A stretch of 27,179 nt of DNA from Pseudomonadota bacterium. GTDB lineage: Bacteria > Pseudomonadota > Alphaproteobacteria > Micropepsales > Micropepsaceae. The stretch lies in NCBI GenBank assembly GCA_025360685.1, contig JANYBR010000389.1, positions 1-27,179 on the forward strand. The letters are read 5' to 3'. A model generated the notes under the pieces. It saw only the letters and a program-made list of their open reading frames with translations, was not told the origin of the DNA and did no database searches. Shown piece after piece: positions 1-8,807 of the stretch (its first letter is position 1; every line of letters begins with the position of its first letter). The translations under genes and the position numbers were made by a program.

Positions 1-404
1 CAACGGCCGACAAGGCGAAACTAGGTGCACTCGGCAAGCAGATCGCGATGCATGTTGCGGCGGCGGCGCCTCTCGCGTTGACCCCCGCCCACCTGCCCAA
101 GGAAGTCGTAGACCGCGAACGGGCAATCCAGACAGAGATCGCCAAGCAGTCCGGAAAGCCTGACAACGTCATCGAGAAGATGATGGAGGGGCGCATGCGA
201 AAATTCTATGAAGAGACGGTACTCCTGCAGCAGACCTTCGTCATCGACGGCGAAACACGCATCGATAAGGTGATCGAGAAGGCGTCCAAGGATCTTGGCG
301 CCGCAGTGGAGATTGCCGGGTTCGTGCGCTTCCAGGTTGGCGAGGGCATGGAAAAAACCGAAAGCGATTTCGCGGACGAAGTAAAACAGATGGCAGGCCA
401 CTAG
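1..404 (+). CDS. tsf: Elongation factor Ts, C-terminal part (5' end outside window)
   Basis: This is the C-terminal part of EF-Ts, the guanine nucleotide exchange factor that recycles EF-Tu during translation in the cytoplasm. The reading frame is open from the first complete codon at position 3; the visible protein has the typical EF-Ts stretch LGKQIAMHVAAAAPLAL, followed by a dimerisation/C-terminal segment with FVRFQVGEGMEK near the end. The ATG at 48 is internal and is not the start. The gene ends at a TAG at 402-404, 11 nt before pyrH. The family is normally about 300 residues, so roughly the first half lies upstream. The usual rpsB-tsf-pyrH-frr order supports the call. Confidence 0.95.
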   Translation, partial: TADKAKLGALGKQIAMHVAAAAPLALTPAHLPKEVVDRERAIQTEIAKQSGKPDNVIEKMMEGRMRKFYEETVLLQQTFVIDGETRIDKVIEKASKDLGAAVEIAGFVRFQVGEGMEKTESDFADEVKQMAGH

Positions 405-415
405 GGAGGTCCGTC

Positions 416-1141
416 ATGGCCGCAGCGCCGAAATACCGCCGGGTGCTTTTGAAAATCTCCGGTGAGGCGTTGATGGGCGACCAATCCTACGGCATCGACG
501 TCGGGACGGTTGACCGCATCGCTGCCGATGTTGAGCCAGCCGTTCGTGCCGGCACGCAGATTTGTATGGTCATCGGCGGCGGCAATATCTTTCGCGGAAT
601 TTCCGGAGCGGCAAAGGGCATTGATCGCGCGACAGCCGACTACATGGGCATGCTGGCGACAGTGATGAACGCGCTGGCGATGCAGGCCGCTCTCGAGCGG
701 GCTGGTGTCGCGAGCAGGGTTCAGTCCGCGATCCCGATGAGCACGGTCTGCGAACCCTACATCCGCCGGCGGGCAATCCGGCATTTGGAGAAGGGCCGCG
801 TTGTCATCTTTGCCGCAGGAACTGGCAACCCGTTTTTCACGACCGATACGGCAGCGGCGCTACGGGCAGCCGAAATGAACTGCAATGCCATGTTGAAGGC
901 CACCCAAGTAGACGGCGTCTACAGTGCTGATCCGAAAAAGGTCCCGACCGCGGAACGTTACGATTTTCTCAGCTATCACGAGGTCTTATCGCGTGATCTT
1001 CAGGTAATGGATGCGTCGGCAATAAGCCTTTCACGCGAAAATAAGATCCCAATCATCGTATTCTCGATTCATGCCCGCGGGTCGTTGGCAGCGGTTCTCA
1101 AGGGACAGGGGCGCGCCACGATCATCGAGGATCGGGTGTGA
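416..1141 (+). CDS. pyrH: Uridylate kinase (UMP kinase)
   Basis: UMP kinase phosphorylates UMP to UDP with ATP, the step that feeds UTP, CTP and UDP-sugar synthesis. The 241-residue protein is full length for the hexameric amino acid kinase-fold enzyme. Visible motifs are the N-terminal LLKISGEALMG phosphate-binding segment, the VIGGGNIFRG glycine loop, the GTGNPFFTTDTAAALRA nucleotide-binding segment, and KATQVDGVYSADP. The ATG at 416 is preceded by a strong Shine-Dalgarno GGAGG at 405-409, right after the tsf stop, which fixes the start. It sits between tsf and frr, the standard bacterial arrangement. Nothing unusual is seen. Confidence 0.97.
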   Translation: MAAAPKYRRVLLKISGEALMGDQSYGIDVGTVDRIAADVEPAVRAGTQICMVIGGGNIFRGISGAAKGIDRATADYMGMLATVMNALAMQAALERAGVASRVQSAIPMSTVCEPYIRRRAIRHLEKGRVVIFAAGTGNPFFTTDTAAALRAAEMNCNAMLKATQVDGVYSADPKKVPTAERYDFLSYHEVLSRDLQVMDASAISLSRENKIPIIVFSIHARGSLAAVLKGQGRATIIEDRV

Positions 1142-1183
1142 GTTTGGAGTAGGCTTTCGGGGGCGCCCCAGGGCGAAAACAAC

Positions 1184-1744
1184 ATGGCTGAGACATATAA
1201 CAAGGATGAACTGATCCGGCGCATGAAGGGCGCTGTGGCCACCTTGCGCGGTGAATTCGCCGGGCTGAGAACCGGCCGAGCCAGTCCGGCCTTGCTGGAC
1301 CCGGTTCAGGTCGAAGCCTACGGCAACCATGTGCCCATTAACCAAGTTGGTACGATCTCTACACCGGAACCGAGATTGTTGACGGTGCAGGTTTGGGACA
1401 AAGGTCTGGCCAAAGCGGTCGACAAAGCCATCCGCGACGCCAATCTCGGCCTCAATCCCCAAATGGACGGGCAGTTGCTACGAATCCCGTTACCTGAGCT
1501 TAACGAGGAGCGGCGCAAGGAATTGGCCAAACTGGCCGCGAAATATGCTGAGGCAGCGCGTGTCGCGGTGCGCAACGTTCGCCGCGACGGTATGGACCTG
1601 CTTAAGCGCCTCGAAAAAGACCACAAGATTGGTCAGGACGAACACCATAAGCACGGCGATGAATTGCAGAAGATCACCGACGCGCACATAAAGGAAATCG
1701 ACTCCGGGCTGCACGGCAAAGAGCAGGAAATCATGCAGGTCTAG
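1184..1744 (+). CDS. frr: Ribosome recycling factor
   Basis: RRF works with EF-G to split post-termination ribosomes into subunits. The 186-residue length matches the family. The sequence shows the tRNA-mimic three-helix bundle pattern with LRTGRASPALLDPVQVEAYG near the N terminus, the PLPELNEERRKELAKLAAKYAEAARVAVRNVRRDG core split over residues about 100-137, and a charged C-terminal helix (KDHKIGQDEHHKHGDELQKITDAHIKEID region). The gap from pyrH is 42 nt and contains only a modest AGGG at 1170-1173 as ribosome-binding site. It lies in the tsf-pyrH-frr-uppS series. Confidence 0.97.
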   Translation: MAETYNKDELIRRMKGAVATLRGEFAGLRTGRASPALLDPVQVEAYGNHVPINQVGTISTPEPRLLTVQVWDKGLAKAVDKAIRDANLGLNPQMDGQLLRIPLPELNEERRKELAKLAAKYAEAARVAVRNVRRDGMDLLKRLEKDHKIGQDEHHKHGDELQKITDAHIKEIDSGLHGKEQEIMQV

Positions 1745-1765
1745 GAGCCTGCGACGAGGTAGAAA

Positions 1766-2503
1766 ATGGCGCTTGCGCCGGATACGGCCGCAGTTCTTCC
1801 CCGCCACGTCGCGATCATCATGGATCGCAATGGGCGATGGGCACGAAAGCGCCTGCTGCCGCGCGAGGCCGGTCACGTTGCCGGCGTCAGCGCGGTCCGT
1901 GAAGTCGTTCGCGCCGCTACGGACATCAAGCTTGAGTATCTCACGTTGTTTGCATTTTCTTCCGAGAACTGGAAGCGACCCAAACCGGAAGTAAACGCGT
2001 TAATGGGGTTGTTCCGTGGCTACTTCCGCAGCGACCTCGATGAGCTCCACGCGCGCGGCGTACGCGTGCGCATAATCGGCAGTCGAGAACGGGTCGCCTC
2101 GGACATTCACCGGATGATCGAGGAAGCGGAGAGCCGCACGGTCAGCAACACCGGCCTCAATCTGACTTTCGCCTTCGACTATGGCGGCCAGGAGGAGATT
2201 GCCAATGCGGCGCGCGAACTGGCCCGTGCTGCCAAGGAAGGGCGGCTGGATCCCGAAACCATCACGCCCGAACTCTTCGCCACACGCCTGTTCACGGGCG
2301 GATTGCCGGAGCCCGATCTGGTTGTCCGTACGGGTGGTGAGCGTAGATTGAGCAATTTCCTGCTCTGGCAATCGTCGTACGCGGAATTGTTGTTCGTGGA
2401 TACGCTGTGGCCGGATTTCGGCCGCAAGGACCTTTTGGCTGCCCTCGAGAACTTCGCGCAGCGCGAGCGCCAGTTCGGCGCGATTTCGGAAGCGGTGGCG
2501 TGA
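1766..2503 (+). CDS. uppS: Undecaprenyl diphosphate synthase (isoprenyl transferase)
   Basis: UppS condenses farnesyl diphosphate with isopentenyl diphosphates to make the C55 lipid carrier used for peptidoglycan and O-antigen. The 245-residue protein has the cis-prenyltransferase signatures: HVAIIMD with the Mg-binding Asp20, GH at 38-39, LTLFAFSSENWKRP, DLVVRTGGERRLSNFLLWQ, and WPDF near the end. One position is odd: the usual M-D-G-N-G-R-W-A reads M-D-R-N-G-R-W-A (Arg21, codon CGC at 1823-1825), replacing a glycine in the diphosphate-binding loop. A GAGGT Shine-Dalgarno lies five bases before the ATG. The stop overlaps the proposed cdsA start as GTGA. Confidence 0.95.
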   Translation: MALAPDTAAVLPRHVAIIMDRNGRWARKRLLPREAGHVAGVSAVREVVRAATDIKLEYLTLFAFSSENWKRPKPEVNALMGLFRGYFRSDLDELHARGVRVRIIGSRERVASDIHRMIEEAESRTVSNTGLNLTFAFDYGGQEEIANAARELARAAKEGRLDPETITPELFATRLFTGGLPEPDLVVRTGGERRLSNFLLWQSSYAELLFVDTLWPDFGRKDLLAALENFAQRERQFGAISEAVA

Positions 2504-3369
2504 ACAAGATGGGCGACATCACGGCACATCAGGACCACGCGCCCGGTTTTCGCGGGATCAAGCTCAATTGGGACTGGGTCACGCGTCCGTTGTTTGGTGT
2601 GGCGCTTGCTGCCGTCACGGTATCGGCGGTGTTCAGTGGCGCAGACTATATGGCGGTGTTTGCCGCCGCGGTTGGTGTTGCGGCGGCGCGCGAATGGCAT
2701 CGCATGATAACCAAGCGCGCATTCGGGCCGGACTTCTACATTACGTCCGGTGCCATAGTGTCCACTTTGCTGGCCGCACTGGTCTGGCCTCACTCCGCTA
2801 TTCCGTGGGTCGTTCTCGCTTTGGGTACGTTGGTGTCGCTCGTCGCGTCGCAGCTGCGCCAAGAGCTCGCGCTCTGGCAAGGCGCCGGCGCAGTCTATCT
2901 CGGCGGCCCTATGCTGGCGCTTTTGCAGCTGCGCGGAGCGCCGCACGGCGCAATGATCATTGTTGGTCTATTTGTAGCTGTCTGGGCCACCGATACCGGA
3001 GCGTTGTTTTGCGGAAATTTGATTGGAGGGCCCAGACTTTGGCCATCGCTCTCGCCGAATAAAACCTGGGCGGGAACGCTTGGTGGCGTGGTCGCGGCCG
3101 CCGCCGCTGAATCTGCGTTTGTTGCGTTCCTCAGCGGACCCCCACTTTTTGGCGCCATTCTAGGCGCCGGCATCGCCATCATTGCCCACGGCGGGGATCT
3201 TTTTGAATCTTGGGTAAAGCGAGTTTTCCAGCGCAAGGACAGCGGCAGCATGATCCCCGGCCATGGCGGTGTTCTCGACCGGATCGACTCCACACTCGCA
3301 ACGGCACCGTGTTTGGCCGCTCTCGTCCTTTTGACGGGCTTCAATCCACTGTTTGGAGTGCTGCCATGA
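2500..3369 (+). CDS. cdsA: Phosphatidate cytidylyltransferase (CDP-diglyceride synthase)
   Basis: CdsA makes CDP-diacylglycerol from phosphatidic acid and CTP in the inner membrane, the branch point of phospholipid synthesis. The protein is about 289 residues with many hydrophobic segments. It carries the family signature near the C terminus: SPNKTWAGTLGG, then HGGDLFESWVKR, then KDSGSMIPGHGGVLDRIDS. I place the start at GTG 2500, which overlaps the uppS stop (GTGA) and has GGAAG at 2488-2492 seven bases upstream; ATG 2509 is the alternative, three codons later. The open frame continues further upstream inside uppS but that part is a shadow. The end overlaps dxr as ATGA. Confidence 0.94.
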   Translation: MNKMGDITAHQDHAPGFRGIKLNWDWVTRPLFGVALAAVTVSAVFSGADYMAVFAAAVGVAAAREWHRMITKRAFGPDFYITSGAIVSTLLAALVWPHSAIPWVVLALGTLVSLVASQLRQELALWQGAGAVYLGGPMLALLQLRGAPHGAMIIVGLFVAVWATDTGALFCGNLIGGPRLWPSLSPNKTWAGTLGGVVAAAAAESAFVAFLSGPPLFGAILGAGIAIIAHGGDLFESWVKRVFQRKDSGSMIPGHGGVLDRIDSTLATAPCLAALVLLTGFNPLFGVLP

Positions 3370-4604
3370 ATGCTTTGGCTGCCACGCGCCACGATTTCGA
3401 GGTTACCGGACTTGAGCCCGTGCTGGCTCGCAGTGTGACCGTGCTCGGCTCGACGGGCTCAATCGGCGTCAGTACGCTCGACGTCATTGCGCATGCCCGG
3501 CGAACGTACGGCGCGCATGCACTCCCGGTTGAAGCCATTACCGCGCAGAGCAACGTCGAAGCACTCGCGAAGCAAGCAAGAGAGATCAAGCCCAAGCTCG
3601 TTGTGATCGGGGACGAGAAACTCTATCGCGCGCTGAAGGAAGAACTGTCCGGTTCCGGCATCGAAATCGCCGCCGGAAGGTCCGCGGTCATCGCGGCGGC
3701 ATCGCGGCCATCGAACACAGTAATGGTTGCGATCATGGGCGCGGCCGCTCTTGAGCCCGCTCTGGCTGCCGTGGCGCGGAGTGCGACGGTCGCGCTGGCC
3801 AATAAAGAGTGCATCGTGGCGGCCGGAAGCGTGTTCCATCGAGCGCTTGCCAACTCGACAGCTTCAGTCATTCCGGTCGATTCTGAACACAACGCGGTTT
3901 TTCAGGTGTTGAACGGCGAGGGCGCTCAAGAAGTCGAGAAAGTCACTTTGACGGCGTCCGGCGGCCCGTTCCGCGATTGGTCGATGGAACAAATGGCCGT
4001 GTGCACCGTCGAGCAAGCTGTCGCGCACCCCAACTGGTCAATGGGCGCCAAAATTTCCGTCGACAGCGCGACCTTGATGAACAAGGGACTCGAATTGATT
4101 GAAGCACATTTCCTGTTCGCACTACCGGTTGAAAAGCTCGACGTGCTCGTTCATCCCCAGTCGATTGTGCACTGCCTGGTATCGTACGCCGACGGTTCTA
4201 CGCTCGCGCACCTGTCAGCGCCCGACATGCGTACGCCAATTGCGCATGCGCTGGCATGGCCTCGTCGCATTGAGTCACCTTCGCGAAGGCTGAATCTGGC
4301 CGAAGTCGGTCAGCTCACGTTTCGTGCGCCCGATCATGAGCGCTTTCGCTGCCTCGGTCTCGCCCAGGACTGCATGCGCACGGGCGGAATGGCCCCTACC
4401 ATCCTGAATGCGGCGAACGAGATCGCAGTTGAAGCGTTCCTGAACCGGCGGATCGGGTTCCTGGATATTCCGCGAGTAGTTGAAACCGCTCTAAACGACA
4501 GTCCCAATGCCAACGCGTCCATCGACACATTGGAAGGCGTCCTTGCGATCGACATGCGCGCGCGACAACTCGCAACCGAAATTTGTCGTCGCGTCGTGAA
4601 CTGA
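3366..4604 (+). CDS. dxr: 1-deoxy-D-xylulose 5-phosphate reductoisomerase
   Basis: Dxr converts DXP to 2-C-methyl-D-erythritol 4-phosphate with NADPH, the committed step of the MEP isoprenoid pathway whose products feed UppS next door. The protein of 412 residues fits the family (about 400). It shows the NADPH-binding VLGSTGSIGVSTLDVI near residue 25-40, ANKECIV, the metal/substrate motif VDSEHNAVFQ, ASGGPFRDW, HPNWSMGAKISVDSATLMNKG and the VHPQSIVH segment. The start is the ATG at 3366, overlapping the cdsA stop by four bases (ATGA); the open frame extends upstream inside cdsA but that extension is not homologous. The N terminus is about 20 residues longer than the minimal enzyme. Confidence 0.96.
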   Translation: MNALAATRHDFEVTGLEPVLARSVTVLGSTGSIGVSTLDVIAHARRTYGAHALPVEAITAQSNVEALAKQAREIKPKLVVIGDEKLYRALKEELSGSGIEIAAGRSAVIAAASRPSNTVMVAIMGAAALEPALAAVARSATVALANKECIVAAGSVFHRALANSTASVIPVDSEHNAVFQVLNGEGAQEVEKVTLTASGGPFRDWSMEQMAVCTVEQAVAHPNWSMGAKISVDSATLMNKGLELIEAHFLFALPVEKLDVLVHPQSIVHCLVSYADGSTLAHLSAPDMRTPIAHALAWPRRIESPSRRLNLAEVGQLTFRAPDHERFRCLGLAQDCMRTGGMAPTILNAANEIAVEAFLNRRIGFLDIPRVVETALNDSPNANASIDTLEGVLAIDMRARQLATEICRRVVN

Positions 4605-4625
4605 ACGGACGCGACAGGAGAGTTT

Positions 4626-5750
4626 ATGCTCAGTGCAATTCAGAGTTTCTTCAATTGGTCGGCGTACGGCATCCCGGCATTCTTGTTTCTCATTACTGTC
4701 GTCGTGTTTTTCCATGAGCTAGGTCACTTTTCCGTTGCCCGCCTGTTTGGCGTGCGTGTGGAGACTTTTTCCATCGGCTTTGGCCGCGCGCTCTATTCCT
4801 GGCGTGACCGCAAGGGAACGCTCTGGAAGATCTCCTGGATTCCGCTCGGCGGCTTTGTGAAATTTTTCGGCGATGCCGATGGCGCGAGCAAGCCGGATCG
4901 GGAAGCGTCCGCTCGCATGAACGCAGACGAGCGGCAAGTGGCATTTCCGTTCAAGCCACTTTGGCAGCGATCGCTGATAGTCGTCGCGGGACCATTGGCC
5001 AATTTTGTGCTCGCGTTCGCCATACTAACCGTCTTTTTCATGGCAATCGGCCGCGTCGTGACGCCAACCAACGTGACCGAAGTCGTTGCGCACAGTGCAG
5101 CACAGGAGGCTGGAATTCGTCCTGGCGACGTCATCGTCTCAATCGACGGCGAATCGATCGCGAGCTACGAACAAATTCAGCAAATTATCTCCCTCAGCGC
5201 GGGAATAAGACTGCCCATCATCCTCAATCGAGGCGGGCACATGCTCACGCTGTATGCGACTCCGCGCGAGACGGAGGTAACGGATCCCTTCAAAAACAAG
5301 ATGAAGATTGGCCAGCTAGGGATCAGAAACGTGGCAAAACGGGAAGTCGTCCGTCTTGGGCCATTTTCTGCAGCGGGGGCGGCGATTTCGGAAATCCGCG
5401 ACATTATTTCCGTTTCTTTCCGCGCTCGCGACCAACTCTTTCGCGGCAATGGGAGCCAGTTGTCCGGGCCAATCGGGATCGCCAAACTATCCGGCCAGGT
5501 AGCATCCGTCAGTATTCTTGCGCTTATCCATCTGGCAGCTCTACTTTCCGTAAGCATCGGCTTGGTAAACCTTTTTCCGATTCCGATGCTCGACGGGGGC
5601 CATCTTCTGTACTATGCATGCGAAGGTGTTTTGGGGCGACCGCTTGGCGAGCGGGCCCAGGACGTCGGATTTAGGCTTGGGCTGGCGGTTGTGCTGGGAA
5701 TATTCATCCTGGCAACCTGGAATGATCTGGTGCGGCTGAATCTTTTCTGA
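4626..5750 (+). CDS. rseP: Site-2 intramembrane zinc metalloprotease RseP (MmpA-like)
   Basis: RseP-type proteases cut transmembrane substrates such as anti-sigma factors after a first periplasmic cut, and clear remnant signal peptides. The protein has 374 residues. The zinc motif HELGH is at residues 30-34 inside the first membrane segment, a GFVKFFGDAD segment follows, a second hydrophobic stretch is at about 115-140, a PDZ domain with AAQEAGIRPGDVIVSIDG spans about 145-220, and the third zinc ligand lies in NLFPIPMLDGG (Asp323). A hydrophobic C-terminal helix ends the protein. AGGAGA sits five bases before the ATG. The dxr-rseP-bamA order is the usual one. Its local substrate cannot be told from the window. 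Confidence 0.95.
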   Translation: MLSAIQSFFNWSAYGIPAFLFLITVVVFFHELGHFSVARLFGVRVETFSIGFGRALYSWRDRKGTLWKISWIPLGGFVKFFGDADGASKPDREASARMNADERQVAFPFKPLWQRSLIVVAGPLANFVLAFAILTVFFMAIGRVVTPTNVTEVVAHSAAQEAGIRPGDVIVSIDGESIASYEQIQQIISLSAGIRLPIILNRGGHMLTLYATPRETEVTDPFKNKMKIGQLGIRNVAKREVVRLGPFSAAGAAISEIRDIISVSFRARDQLFRGNGSQLSGPIGIAKLSGQVASVSILALIHLAALLSVSIGLVNLFPIPMLDGGHLLYYACEGVLGRPLGERAQDVGFRLGLAVVLGIFILATWNDLVRLNLF

Positions 5751-5812
5751 AACGTCGGCAGAACACCGCACCACGGTGGTCCGGCCCAACAACGAGTACC
5801 TGAGACGACTGG

Positions 5813-8191
5813 ATGAGCCACATCACCCCGTTTCGCAGAATATTGTGTGCGGCGGTCGCCGCTCTTCTGCTCGTGGCGGCAGCGGAATCGTCGGCTTTGG
5901 CCAAAGCACGTGTCACTACGCCGGCTGCAACCACCCCTCCGCCGGCTTTGCCCGTAATTTCGGATTCGCAGATCATCCGTCGTATCACTGTCATTGGCAC
6001 GCAGCGAATAGAACCCGCGACAGTTCTTTCTTACATCTCGATACGAGAGGGCGAAGCCTACAACGAGCAATCCGCCGATCAGGCGCTGAAGTCGCTGTAC
6101 CAGACTGGTCTCTTCGCGGATGTGAAATTAAAGTTTGACGGCACCACGATGACAGTGAGCGTCGTCGAAAATCCAATCCTCAATCAGATTGAATTTGAAG
6201 GTAACGACAAAGTATCGGAGAAGGATCTTCAGAAGGAAGTTCAGCTCAAGCCGAGAACCGTGTTCACCCGTTCGAAGGTCCAGTCGGACGTTCAGCGCAT
6301 CATCGAGCTCTATCGGCGCAACGGCAAGTTTGCGGCATCGGTCGATCCTCAGATCATCCAGAGGCCGCAGAATCGCGTCGATCTGATTTTCTCCATCACG
6401 GAAGGGCCAACCACTGGCGTGGCGCGAATCAATTTCATCGGCAACAAGGTCTTCGACGACGCGACCTTGAAAGCCCAGGTCGCGACGGAAGAGAGCGATT
6501 GGTACAAATTTCTCTCGAGCAATGACAACTACGATCCGGACCGGTTGACGTTCGACCGCGAACAGCTGCGCCGCTTTTACGTCGGTCACGGGTACGCGGA
6601 TTTTCACGTCGTGTCGGCGGTGGCCGAACTCACCTCTGACCGCAGCCAGTTCTACATCACCTTCACCGTCGATGAGGGCGAGAAGTACAAGTTCGGAAAA
6701 GTTGAAATCGAATCGGGAATTCGCGAGCTTACGCCGGCGGCGCTGCGCCCGCTGATCAAGATTCAATCCGGCGACATGTACAACGCCGAGCTAATTCAAA
6801 AATCCATTGATGTCCTGACGAATGCGGCGGGCACCAAGGGATATGCTTTTGCAGAGGTGCACCCTCGAATACGTCGTGATCGCGATTCACGCACGATCGA
6901 TGTAATACTCAAGATCGATGAGGGCCCGCGTGTCTACATTGAAAAAATCAATATCGTCGGTAACACGCGAACGCTGGATAAGGTAATTCGCCGCGAGTTC
7001 CGCCTGGTGGAAGGCGATGCGTTTAACCGCGTACTGGTAGATCGTTCCCGAACGCGAATTCGCTCGCTGGGATTCTTCAAGGATGTGACGGTCAAACAAT
7101 CGCCGGGATCGCAGCCGGACCGCACCGATTTGACGGTCACGGTGACAGAACAGTCGACTGGAGAGCTTTCGCTCGGGGCAGGTTATTCGTCGACCAGTTC
7201 TTTCGTCGGTGAGTTCAGTTACACCGAACGCAACCTCTTCGGTCGAGGTCAATACCTTCGCGCAAGCATCCAGCTTTCCACCATCAGCAAGCAGTTTCAG
7301 TTCAGCTTTACCGAGCCGTTCTTCCTGGATCGTCCTCTCGCTGCGGGAATAGATCTTTACAAGGTGGTAACGAACTACCAACAGGCCGGATATCAGGGCG
7401 ACACCACGGCGGCTGGTCTGCGTTTCGGATTTCCGACGTCCGAATTTGGAAACGTTGGTCTTCGGTACACCTACAAGATCGATTATATTCGACCCTTCGC
7501 AGGCGCTCCTCTTCAGGTGATAAATGCGGCTGGCACCCGAAAGACGTCGCTCGTAGGTTACACTTTCGTCTACAACACGCTCGATGACCCGATTAAACCG
7601 ACCAAGGGTTGGACATTCAGCTTCTCGCAGGAATTTGCCGGTCTCGGTGGTTCGCTGAAATATCTGAGAACGCAGGGCTCGCTCGGATACTACCATCCGC
7701 TATTCTGGGATACGTCGGTCGGTTCGTTCACACTCCAGTCAGGCTACATAACGGGGTATGATGGCCAGGCCATTCCGATCGAGGAGCGCTTTTTCAAGGG
7801 CGGCGACTCGTTCCGCGGCTTTGCCCAGGCGGGCGTAGGGCCGCGCGATATTCTTGTTCCAGGCAACTCGGGTGCCGTTGGCGGCAATGTCTATGCGATT
7901 GGGAGCGCGCAAATGCGCTTGCCGAGTTTCCTGCCCGACAGTTACGGCTTGAATCTGGCTCTTTTCAGCGACTTTGGCACGGTTGGCCATCTCGATAGTA
8001 ACGTTCCGCTGTGCCAATTTCCGAACCAAAGTTGCGTTCGGGATAATCTTGCGATGCGCGCGTCAGCGGGTCTGGCAATCGCATGGAAGTCGCCATTCGG
8101 ACCGATTACGATTGACTTGGGAGTTCCATTCCTCAAGACATCGTACGACAAATCTCAGATTATCTATTTCAGTGCAGGAACGGGGCTGTGA
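5813..8191 (+). CDS. bamA: Outer membrane protein assembly factor BamA
   Basis: BamA is the outer-membrane insertase that folds beta-barrel proteins. The protein has 792 residues with a signal peptide (residues 1 to about 30, ending in an alanine-rich SSALAKA), five POTRA repeats over about residues 45-420, and a C-terminal 16-strand barrel that starts around LSLGAGYSSTSSFVGEFS. The loop-6 motif is present as F-R-G-F in GDSFRGFAQAG. The last residue is leucine (SAGTGL) rather than the aromatic residue usual for the terminal beta-signal. The start ATG at 5813 has only a weak GAG-type ribosome-binding site, 62 nt after rseP. The stop overlaps the next gene as GTGA. Confidence 0.96.
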   Translation: MSHITPFRRILCAAVAALLLVAAAESSALAKARVTTPAATTPPPALPVISDSQIIRRITVIGTQRIEPATVLSYISIREGEAYNEQSADQALKSLYQTGLFADVKLKFDGTTMTVSVVENPILNQIEFEGNDKVSEKDLQKEVQLKPRTVFTRSKVQSDVQRIIELYRRNGKFAASVDPQIIQRPQNRVDLIFSITEGPTTGVARINFIGNKVFDDATLKAQVATEESDWYKFLSSNDNYDPDRLTFDREQLRRFYVGHGYADFHVVSAVAELTSDRSQFYITFTVDEGEKYKFGKVEIESGIRELTPAALRPLIKIQSGDMYNAELIQKSIDVLTNAAGTKGYAFAEVHPRIRRDRDSRTIDVILKIDEGPRVYIEKINIVGNTRTLDKVIRREFRLVEGDAFNRVLVDRSRTRIRSLGFFKDVTVKQSPGSQPDRTDLTVTVTEQSTGELSLGAGYSSTSSFVGEFSYTERNLFGRGQYLRASIQLSTISKQFQFSFTEPFFLDRPLAAGIDLYKVVTNYQQAGYQGDTTAAGLRFGFPTSEFGNVGLRYTYKIDYIRPFAGAPLQVINAAGTRKTSLVGYTFVYNTLDDPIKPTKGWTFSFSQEFAGLGGSLKYLRTQGSLGYYHPLFWDTSVGSFTLQSGYITGYDGQAIPIEERFFKGGDSFRGFAQAGVGPRDILVPGNSGAVGGNVYAIGSAQMRLPSFLPDSYGLNLALFSDFGTVGHLDSNVPLCQFPNQSCVRDNLAMRASAGLAIAWKSPFGPITIDLGVPFLKTSYDKSQIIYFSAGTGL

Positions 8192-8793
8192 AATCCATGA
8201 CCAACAAACCGCTATTTATTCGTGCCATGGTCGTTGTCGGAGTATTGCTCGTGGCGCCGCAAGCCGCGGCGGCGGCACCGCCTCCGACAGGGACACCAGC
8301 GCCGAAAATTCTCGTGATCGATCGTGCCGCAATTCTGCGCGGGTCGTTCGTAGGCCAGAATATCATGAAGCAGGTTCAAGCGTTGACCGTGACCGCCGAA
8401 GGTGGACTGAAGGGCCGCGAGGCCGCGCTGCGTTCTGAAGGTCAGGCATTGCAGCAGCAACTTGCCATACTCTCTCCCTCGGTAAAGGCCGCCAAGATCA
8501 AGGCGTTCGAAGTCAAGCAGACGGCGCTGCAACAGGATGTGCAGAAGCAACAGGGTCTGATCCAGGGTGGAGTGCTCAAAGCGCGACAACAGGTCGAACA
8601 GGCCCTCGGCCCAATACTGCAAGCAATCATGACCGAGCGTGGCGCAAATCTATTGCTGGATCGCAATGCCGTCGTGCTGGGCACAGTCGACGTCGACATC
8701 ACGTCAGTTGCGATTACGCGTCTGAATCAGAAGATGCCGGCCGTGAAAGTTGTTCCGACGCCGTTGCCGCCTGGAGTGGCTCCGCCGCAATAG
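8188..8793 (+). CDS. skp: Periplasmic chaperone Skp/OmpH family
   Basis: Skp-type proteins hold unfolded outer-membrane proteins in the periplasm on their way to BamA. The protein is about 201 residues, with a signal peptide ending in an alanine run (APQAAAAAPPP), the OmpH-like opening ILVIDRAAILRGSFVGQNI, and a long charged coiled-coil middle (about residues 60-150) that would form the tentacle helices. The C-terminal segment LLLDRNAVVLGTVDVDIT resembles the family core strand. The start is GTG 8188, overlapping the bamA stop, with AGGAA seven bases upstream; ATG 8197 is an alternative. The proline-rich tail (after VKVVPTPLPPG) is not part of the known fold. Position between bamA and lpxD is classical. 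Confidence 0.9.
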   Translation: MKSMTNKPLFIRAMVVVGVLLVAPQAAAAAPPPTGTPAPKILVIDRAAILRGSFVGQNIMKQVQALTVTAEGGLKGREAALRSEGQALQQQLAILSPSVKAAKIKAFEVKQTALQQDVQKQQGLIQGGVLKARQQVEQALGPILQAIMTERGANLLLDRNAVVLGTVDVDITSVAITRLNQKMPAVKVVPTPLPPGVAPPQ

Positions 8794-8807
8794 GGTTTCA
8801 CCGCCGA

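Noticed and set aside
1160..1169. GGGGCGCCCC palindrome between pyrH and frr
   Set aside because: It is a perfect palindrome without a loop, cannot form a normal terminator hairpin, and is not followed by a T-run.
2179..2946. A 255-codon minus-strand open frame opposite uppS and cdsA
   Set aside because: It is a shadow of two certain genes, basic and low-complexity, without homology that I recognise.
6887..7696. A 269-codon minus-strand open frame inside bamA
   Set aside because: No family motif or start signal is visible and bamA is intact across the region.
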